NCBI RefSeq assembly: GCF_022836935.1
Contig: NZ_CP083239.1
Coordinates: 186,001 to 250,000 of the forward strand
Direction: 5' to 3'
DNA: 64,000 bases
DNA from: Ancylobacter polymorphus
GTDB taxonomy: Bacteria > Pseudomonadota > Alphaproteobacteria > Rhizobiales > Xanthobacteraceae
Shown: positions 59,611 through 64,000 of the stretch, piece by piece
Layout: each line of letters begins with the position of its first letter
Numbering within the stretch: the first letter of the stretch is position 1
Translations under genes and position numbers: made by a program
The notes under the pieces: model-generated
Databases searched by the model: none
The model's input: the letters and a program-made list of their open reading frames with translations, nothing else
What the model was told of the DNA's origin: nothing

Positions 59611-62147
59611 CGGCGGGCCTCCCGGCGATCGGCGAGCGCGCGCAGCGCCAGCATGGACAGGAGCAGGCAGCCCTGCACGGCGGCATTGTAGTCGGTGGAG
59701 ACGCCGAGCGCGCCTAGCAACGCGCCGACAAGGGCGAGGGTGAGCGCCCCCGCCACCACGCCCAGCGGCGAGACCAGCCCGCCGATCAGCGCGCAGCCGC
59801 CCATCACGACGGCGGCGACGCTGATGAGGGTGAACGGCCCGCCGGCATTGATGTCGCTGGCGGTGTTGATGGCGGTGAGCGAGAGCCCCGCCGCCAGCGC
59901 GAACAGGCTCGCCAGCATGTAGCGCAGGACGGCGTAGCGCAGCGGCGACCAGCCGCCCAGCGTCATGGCCGGCGCATTATTGCCGAAGCCGCGCAGCACC
60001 ACACCGAGCGGCGAGCGGTCGATGGCGAGGGCGACGAGCGCCGCCACGCCGATGAGCACGAGGCTGGCCGGCACCTCGAACAGCGTCCAGGCGAAGGCGG
60101 CCGACAGCCATTCCGGCGACGCGCCGCCCGGCGTCGGCTGTAGCGTGTAGCCAACGCCGATCCAGATGAAGGAGGCACCGAGCGTGACCACGATGGCGGG
60201 AATGCGCCGCAGCTGGATCGTCGCCCCGATCAGCCCATAGGCGAGCACGCCGGCAATGAGCGCAAGCGCACCGAGCCAGGGCGTGTCGAGCAGCAGCGTC
60301 GCGCTAAGCACATTGACCAGCCCGGCGAAGGCACCGACGCCGAGGTCGATCTCGCTGCCGCCGACGACGAACATCTGCGCCAGCGCCACCAGCACCAGCG
60401 CCAGCGCCGGCCCGAGCAGCAGTTCGAGGCCGAACAGCGAGACGGTGAGCGGGTTCACCCAGGCCATGAGCGCGAAGACGGCGGCGAGGCTGGCGAAGGG
60501 GGCGAGATCGACCAACCGGTCGGCGAGCCCGCGCGCGCCGGCAGTTGCATCACGCTCGCTCGGTCCACTGCCGGCAAAGGAAGCGTCGACGATCGCCTGC
60601 TCGGTGATCTCCGCCCCCACCAGCTCGCGCACGATGCGCCCGCCGGCGAAGACCAGCACGCGATCGCATTCCAGGAACTCGATGTCTTCCGTCGAATGCC
60701 AGATGACGAGCCGGCCCGCCCGCGCCACCGTGCCGATCAGCGCGTAGAAATCCTCCTTCGCCCCGACATCGACGCCGCGCGTGGGATCATCGAACAGGAT
60801 CGTGTCGGCCTCGCCCACCAGAGCCCGGGCGACCAGCGCCTTCTGCTGGTTGCCGCCCGAGAGGTCGAGAATGGGGGAATCGAAGCGGGCGGGATCGAGC
60901 TTCAGCTTCTCGGCCGCGCCTCGGGCGGCGTCGCGTTCCCGCGCCTCCTGCACCAGCCCGAGCGGGGCCCGCCCCTCCAGCCGGCCGAGCGCGATGTTGG
61001 AGAGCACGCTCCACAGCGGAAACACGCCCTCCTTCTGCCGGTCGCCGGAGACGAAGCTGGCATTGCCCTTGCGGACGATACCGGCGCCCGGCCTTCGGTG
61101 GAGACGGTGCAGCAGATCGCGCTGGCCGGAGCCTTCCAGCCCGGCGAGACCGACGACCTCGCCAGCGCGCAGCACCACATCGCGCCCCAGCGCCGCGACG
61201 AGAGGACCGGACAGGCGCACCTGCTCGGGCGCTTCCGCCCCGATGACGGGGCGGCCGGCGCGGCGGGAGCGCATCTCGCTCTCGCTCGCCCCGCCCATCG
61301 CCCGCACCAGCGCCTCGACGCTCGCCTCCACCGCCGGCCCGCACCAGACGGAGCGGCCATTGCGCAGCACCAGAACGCGGTGGGCGATATCCACCACCTC
61401 CTGCAGCTTGTGGCTGATGAAGATGAAGGCGAGCCCCTGCGCGGTGCGGGCCTTGATATAGGCGCGCAGCTGCCGGCTGCGCTCCAGCCCGAGCGAGGAG
61501 GTCGGCTCGTCGAGGATGACGAGGCGCACCTGCGGGGTGGCGACGGCGCGGGCGATCTCCACCATCTGGCGCTGGCCGATCTGCAGATGGGCGACGCGGG
61601 CATCGACCGAAATGCCGTGATCGGGAAACACCTCGTCCAGCGCCGCCCGCGCCCGGGCGCGGTAGGTCCGGCGCCAGCCGGGCAGCGCCCGCGCCGCCTC
61701 CGGCGCTTCGAGAAAGAAGTTTTCCGCCACCGAGAGATTGTCGCAGAGCGACAATTCCTGATGCACGATGCGGATGCCGCCGGCCTGTGCCAGCGTGGTG
61801 TCGTAGAGATCGGTGGCGATGTCGACGCCGCGCAGCGTGATGCGGCCGGCATCGGCGCGGGTGACGCCGCACAGGATCCGCATCAGCGTCGACTTGCCGG
61901 CGCCATTGCCGCCGACAAGGCCAAGCACCTCGCCGGCGCCGACAACGAGATCCACCGCGTCATTGGCCCGGGTCGGGCCAAATGCCTTGGAGATGCCGGA
62001 CAGGCGCACGACCGGCGCCGGCGCGGCGCCGCCGGCCTCGCCGAACGCGTGCGGCCCGGCCGCAGAGGGTGTGTGACGAGGCGGCGCCGACGCCCCGGCC
62101 GCGCGTGCCGGTGCGTCCTGCGCGGCAGAAAAAGCTGCCGTCATCAT
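59607..62147 (-). CDS. Fused sugar ABC transporter: double ATPase (RbsA-like) plus permease (RbsC-like)
   Basis: 846 residues. Residues 1-45 are a low-complexity Ala/Pro extension. NBD1 (47-290): Walker A GGNGAGKST, degenerate signature LQIGQRQ, Walker B LVILDEP. NBD2 (~310-530): the loop normally degenerate in RbsA (GLEGSGQRD), signature LSGGNQQK, Walker B ILFDDP. From about 548 to the end a complete RbsC-type membrane domain (LVALAQMFVVGGSEIDLGVGAF, GVGYTLQPTPGG) follows in the same frame. RbsA and RbsC are usually separate proteins (about 500 and 330 residues); the combined length equals their sum. With the free permease at 58624 the importer would contain two different membrane halves. 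Confidence 0.88.
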   Translation of the reverse strand: MMTAAFSAAQDAPARAAGASAPPRHTPSAAGPHAFGEAGGAAPAPVVRLSGISKAFGPTRANDAVDLVVGAGEVLGLVGGNGAGKSTLMRILCGVTRADAGRITLRGVDIATDLYDTTLAQAGGIRIVHQELSLCDNLSVAENFFLEAPEAARALPGWRRTYRARARAALDEVFPDHGISVDARVAHLQIGQRQMVEIARAVATPQVRLVILDEPTSSLGLERSRQLRAYIKARTAQGLAFIFISHKLQEVVDIAHRVLVLRNGRSVWCGPAVEASVEALVRAMGGASESEMRSRRAGRPVIGAEAPEQVRLSGPLVAALGRDVVLRAGEVVGLAGLEGSGQRDLLHRLHRRPGAGIVRKGNASFVSGDRQKEGVFPLWSVLSNIALGRLEGRAPLGLVQEARERDAARGAAEKLKLDPARFDSPILDLSGGNQQKALVARALVGEADTILFDDPTRGVDVGAKEDFYALIGTVARAGRLVIWHSTEDIEFLECDRVLVFAGGRIVRELVGAEITEQAIVDASFAGSGPSERDATAGARGLADRLVDLAPFASLAAVFALMAWVNPLTVSLFGLELLLGPALALVLVALAQMFVVGGSEIDLGVGAFAGLVNVLSATLLLDTPWLGALALIAGVLAYGLIGATIQLRRIPAIVVTLGASFIWIGVGYTLQPTPGGASPEWLSAAFAWTLFEVPASLVLIGVAALVALAIDRSPLGVVLRGFGNNAPAMTLGGWSPLRYAVLRYMLASLFALAAGLSLTAINTASDINAGGPFTLISVAAVVMGGCALIGGLVSPLGVVAGALTLALVGALLGALGVSTDYNAAVQGCLLLSMLALRALADRREARR

Positions 62148-62187
62148 GCGTGTCCGTGGTCGGCTTCAGGGACGGGCGGTCGGCGGG

Positions 62188-63240
62188 TCAGTTGCCCGCC
62201 TTGGCCTTGATCAGATTGTCCTGCACCCATTGCTGGGAATAGGACGGGCTGACGATGACGCCTGCGGGCAGCCCCGCATAGTCCTTGAGGTTCTCATCGG
62301 TCACGGTGGCGACCGGCATGATCATGAGCTTGGGCGGGTTGGCGCCCTTCACCAGCTCATAGGCGAGCCAGAAGGCGGCGCCGCCAATGCCGGGCGTGGT
62401 GTTCATCGAGATGGTGGAATAGCCGTTGGCCTGCTTCTGCTTCGCCCACCACTGGATGAAGTTGGACGAGCCGCCGCCCTCGATGACCGGCATCTTGTTC
62501 GCATAGGCGCCGCCATACTGGTCGAAGGCCTGGGCGATGCCGGTGTCGTCCGAGCCGCCCTGCGCCAGCACCGCGTCGACCTGCGGCAGGCTGGGCAGCG
62601 CATTGGCCACGGCCGACTGGGCGACCGAGGCGGTGGCCTGGCCATAGACGGTGGCAACCACCTTCACGTCCGGATAGTTCTTCAGCACGGCTTCCTGCGC
62701 GCCATACATGTCGGCATCCGGCGCCGAGCCCTTCACGCCGCGCACGACAATGACATTGCCCTTGCCGCCGATCTTCTTAAGCACCCATTCGGCCTGGTCG
62801 CGCTTGTAGCCCTTGAAGTCGAAATTGAGCTGCCAGTTGCACGGGGCAGAGGCGACGGAGTCGAACGACACCACCTTGATGCCGGCCTTGCACGCCTTCT
62901 CGATAATGCCGTTCACCGCCGTCTCGGAGGCGGCGTCGACGGCGATGGCGTCGACCTTCTTGAGGATCAGCTCGGCGATCTGGCTGTTCTGCTGGGCGAC
63001 GGTGCCGTCGCCATTCAGGATGATGTAGTCGGCGATCTTGCCCTCGGCCTTGGCCTTCTCGGCCGCTTCCTTGAAGGCGTCGACCATCTGGTGCCGCCAG
63101 CTATTGCCGAAATAGGCATTGGCCAGCGCGATCACCGGCTTGTCCGGGGTGGCGGAGGCCGGCAGGGCGCCGGCGGCAGCGAAGGCAAGGGCCGCGCAGG
63201 CGGTGGCGCAGGCGCGCGAAAGGGTTTTCAGGCGCATCAT
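62188..63240 (-). CDS. Sugar ABC transporter substrate-binding protein (RbsB/Peripla_BP_4 type)
   Basis: 350 residues with a Sec signal ending around residue 30 (GALPASATPDKP). VIALANAYFGNSWRHQMVDAF, EAEKAKAEGK-type helix, AIAVDAASETAVNGIIEKAC and AVLAQGGSDDTGIAQAF mark the pentose-type binding protein. Likely binds D-apiose or apionolactone given the island. First gene of the minus-strand transcript, 40 bases before the fused ATPase-permease. Confidence 0.85.
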   Translation of the reverse strand: MMRLKTLSRACATACAALAFAAAGALPASATPDKPVIALANAYFGNSWRHQMVDAFKEAAEKAKAEGKIADYIILNGDGTVAQQNSQIAELILKKVDAIAVDAASETAVNGIIEKACKAGIKVVSFDSVASAPCNWQLNFDFKGYKRDQAEWVLKKIGGKGNVIVVRGVKGSAPDADMYGAQEAVLKNYPDVKVVATVYGQATASVAQSAVANALPSLPQVDAVLAQGGSDDTGIAQAFDQYGGAYANKMPVIEGGGSSNFIQWWAKQKQANGYSTISMNTTPGIGGAAFWLAYELVKGANPPKLMIMPVATVTDENLKDYAGLPAGVIVSPSYSQQWVQDNLIKAKAGN

Positions 63241-63326
63241 TTCCTCCCATTGGCCCCATTGGTGAGGCTCTTGATGGATTCCCAGGCATCGGCGATCATT
63301 GGCCGCTCGATGGTAGCAACATTATC

Positions 63327-63341
63327 TCATTATACCAGTTG
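63327..63341 (-). promoter_or_regulatory. Apionate-regulon promoter element, minus-strand copy (extended -10)
   Basis: Read on the minus strand this is CAACTGGTATAATGA, identical to the 15-mer at 49324-49338. TGGTATAAT is a consensus extended -10; transcription would begin about 82 bases before the binding-protein ATG. The remainder of 63241-63482 holds no gene that I can support. Confidence 0.65.
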
Positions 63342-63482
63342 CGCAAGTCCGTCGGCGCGGCGGACGGCCCACGGGCCCCGCGCGGCATGCGGATGGTAGG
63401 GGCGCAGCCCTGCGCCGTGCGTCGCCGCCGGCGGCGAACCACGGGGAGGATGGTGCGGAAGAGGCGTGGGGACGTGCCCCGT

Positions 63483-64000
63483 TCAGCGCGACGGGGTGGT
63501 GCCCGTCATGGCGATGCTGGCGAGATCCGCCTCGGCGGCCATGGCCGCCTTCACCGCCGCCTCGCGCCGCTCGCTGTAGCGGCTGGTGAAATAGTCCCGG
63601 CGCTCGCGGGTGAGCAGGGTGAACTTCATCAGTTCTTCCATCACGTCGACGACGCGGTCGTAATAGGAAGACGGCTTCATCCGCCCGGCTTCGTCGAATT
63701 CCTCGAACGCCTTGGCGACCGAGGACTGGTTGGGGATGGTGATCATCCGCATCCAGCGGCCGAGCACGCGCAGCGTGTTCACCGCGTTGAAGGATTGCGA
63801 GCCGCCGGAGACCTGCATCACCGCCAGCGTGCGCCCCTGCGTCGGGCGGATGCCGCGATATTCCAGCGGCAGCCAGTCGATCTGGCATTTGAACACGCCG
63901 GTGATGGTGCCGTGCCGCTCCGGGCTGCACCAGACTTGGCCCTCCGACCATTCCGACAGGCTGCGCAGCTCCACGACCTTGGGATGGTCAGCCGGCACCG
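63483..64000 (-). CDS. arsH: ArsH-family NADPH-dependent FMN reductase (5' part beyond the window)
   Basis: The C-terminal ~172 residues are present; the gene continues past the right edge, since an ArsH is about 230-240 residues and the frame is open to the end. [61 protein letters not shown] and [20 protein letters not shown] are close to diagnostic (quoted in parts). ArsH oxidises trivalent organoarsenicals and reduces flavin/azo compounds. An ars operon probably lies just to the right. Confidence 0.9.
   Translation of the reverse strand, partial: VPADHPKVVELRSLSEWSEGQVWCSPERHGTITGVFKCQIDWLPLEYRGIRPTQGRTLAVMQVSGGSQSFNAVNTLRVLGRWMRMITIPNQSSVAKAFEEFDEAGRMKPSSYYDRVVDVMEELMKFTLLTRERRDYFTSRYSERREAAVKAAMAAEADLASIAMTGTTPSR

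Overview
The window is one stretch of high-GC, gene-dense DNA. By gene content it comes from an alphaproteobacterium, most likely a Hyphomicrobiales (Rhizobiales) member and possibly close to Xanthobacteraceae; that assignment is inference. Supporting traits are duplicated Ku with a PE-LIG-POL LigD, SitABCD behind Mur-like boxes, an OpgGH glucan pair, alphaproteobacterial palindromic intergenic repeats and a very large set of catabolic ABC/TRAP operons. No rRNA, tRNA, CRISPR, prophage or insertion sequence was seen.

1-15 kb is maintenance and stress functions: an EEP-family hydrolase (cut by the left edge), a phospholipase D-VTT membrane fusion, an NHEJ island (Ku, MgtC, LigD, second Ku), DJ-1/PfpI, DUF72, a short-chain dehydrogenase, small DUF2188-type proteins, and opgGH for osmoregulated periplasmic glucans. 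15-21.4 kb looks like a manganese/peroxide locus: sitABCD under a promoter bracketed by two Mur-like boxes, an OxyR-like LysR regulator whose peroxidatic cysteine seems replaced by His, and a TerC-family protein (a family linked to Mn export).

21.4-37 kb carries catabolic genes: 5-oxoprolinase pxpA divergent from pxpBC; a seven-gene minus-strand cluster with an HpaB-type two-component flavin monooxygenase, RidA, DUF1028, GlcG, GST and a type II dehydroquinase; a divergent LysR regulator; HutD; and a GhrA 2-ketoacid reductase followed by a PotABCD-type ABC importer. The HpaB and ghrA upstream regions share a 15-bp palindrome.

37-49.2 kb is a ten-gene minus-strand operon of hydroxyproline/proline-racemase type. 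Its first gene encodes a 629-residue protein with four consecutive parts: MerR DNA-binding domain, XRE HTH, cupin and a complete proline-racemase-like domain that keeps the first catalytic cysteine but has lost the second. The rest of the operon is an amino-acid ABC importer, a DapA-family lyase, two intact racemase/epimerase paralogues, two aldehyde dehydrogenases and a GMC oxidoreductase. The likely reading is a regulator whose ligand sensor was recruited from the pathway's own enzyme family; this is the most unusual object in the window.

49.3-63.4 kb is a D-apionate/D-apiose type catabolic island: a RuBisCO-like protein, DUF1537 kinase (OiaK type), ApnO-like oxidoisomerase, TRAP transporter and GntR regulator on the plus strand, converging on ApnL lactonase and a sugar ABC importer on the minus strand. 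The two outer promoters, 14 kb apart and on opposite strands, share an identical 15-mer that contains a consensus extended -10, suggesting one regulon. The right edge cuts an ArsH-family flavin reductase.
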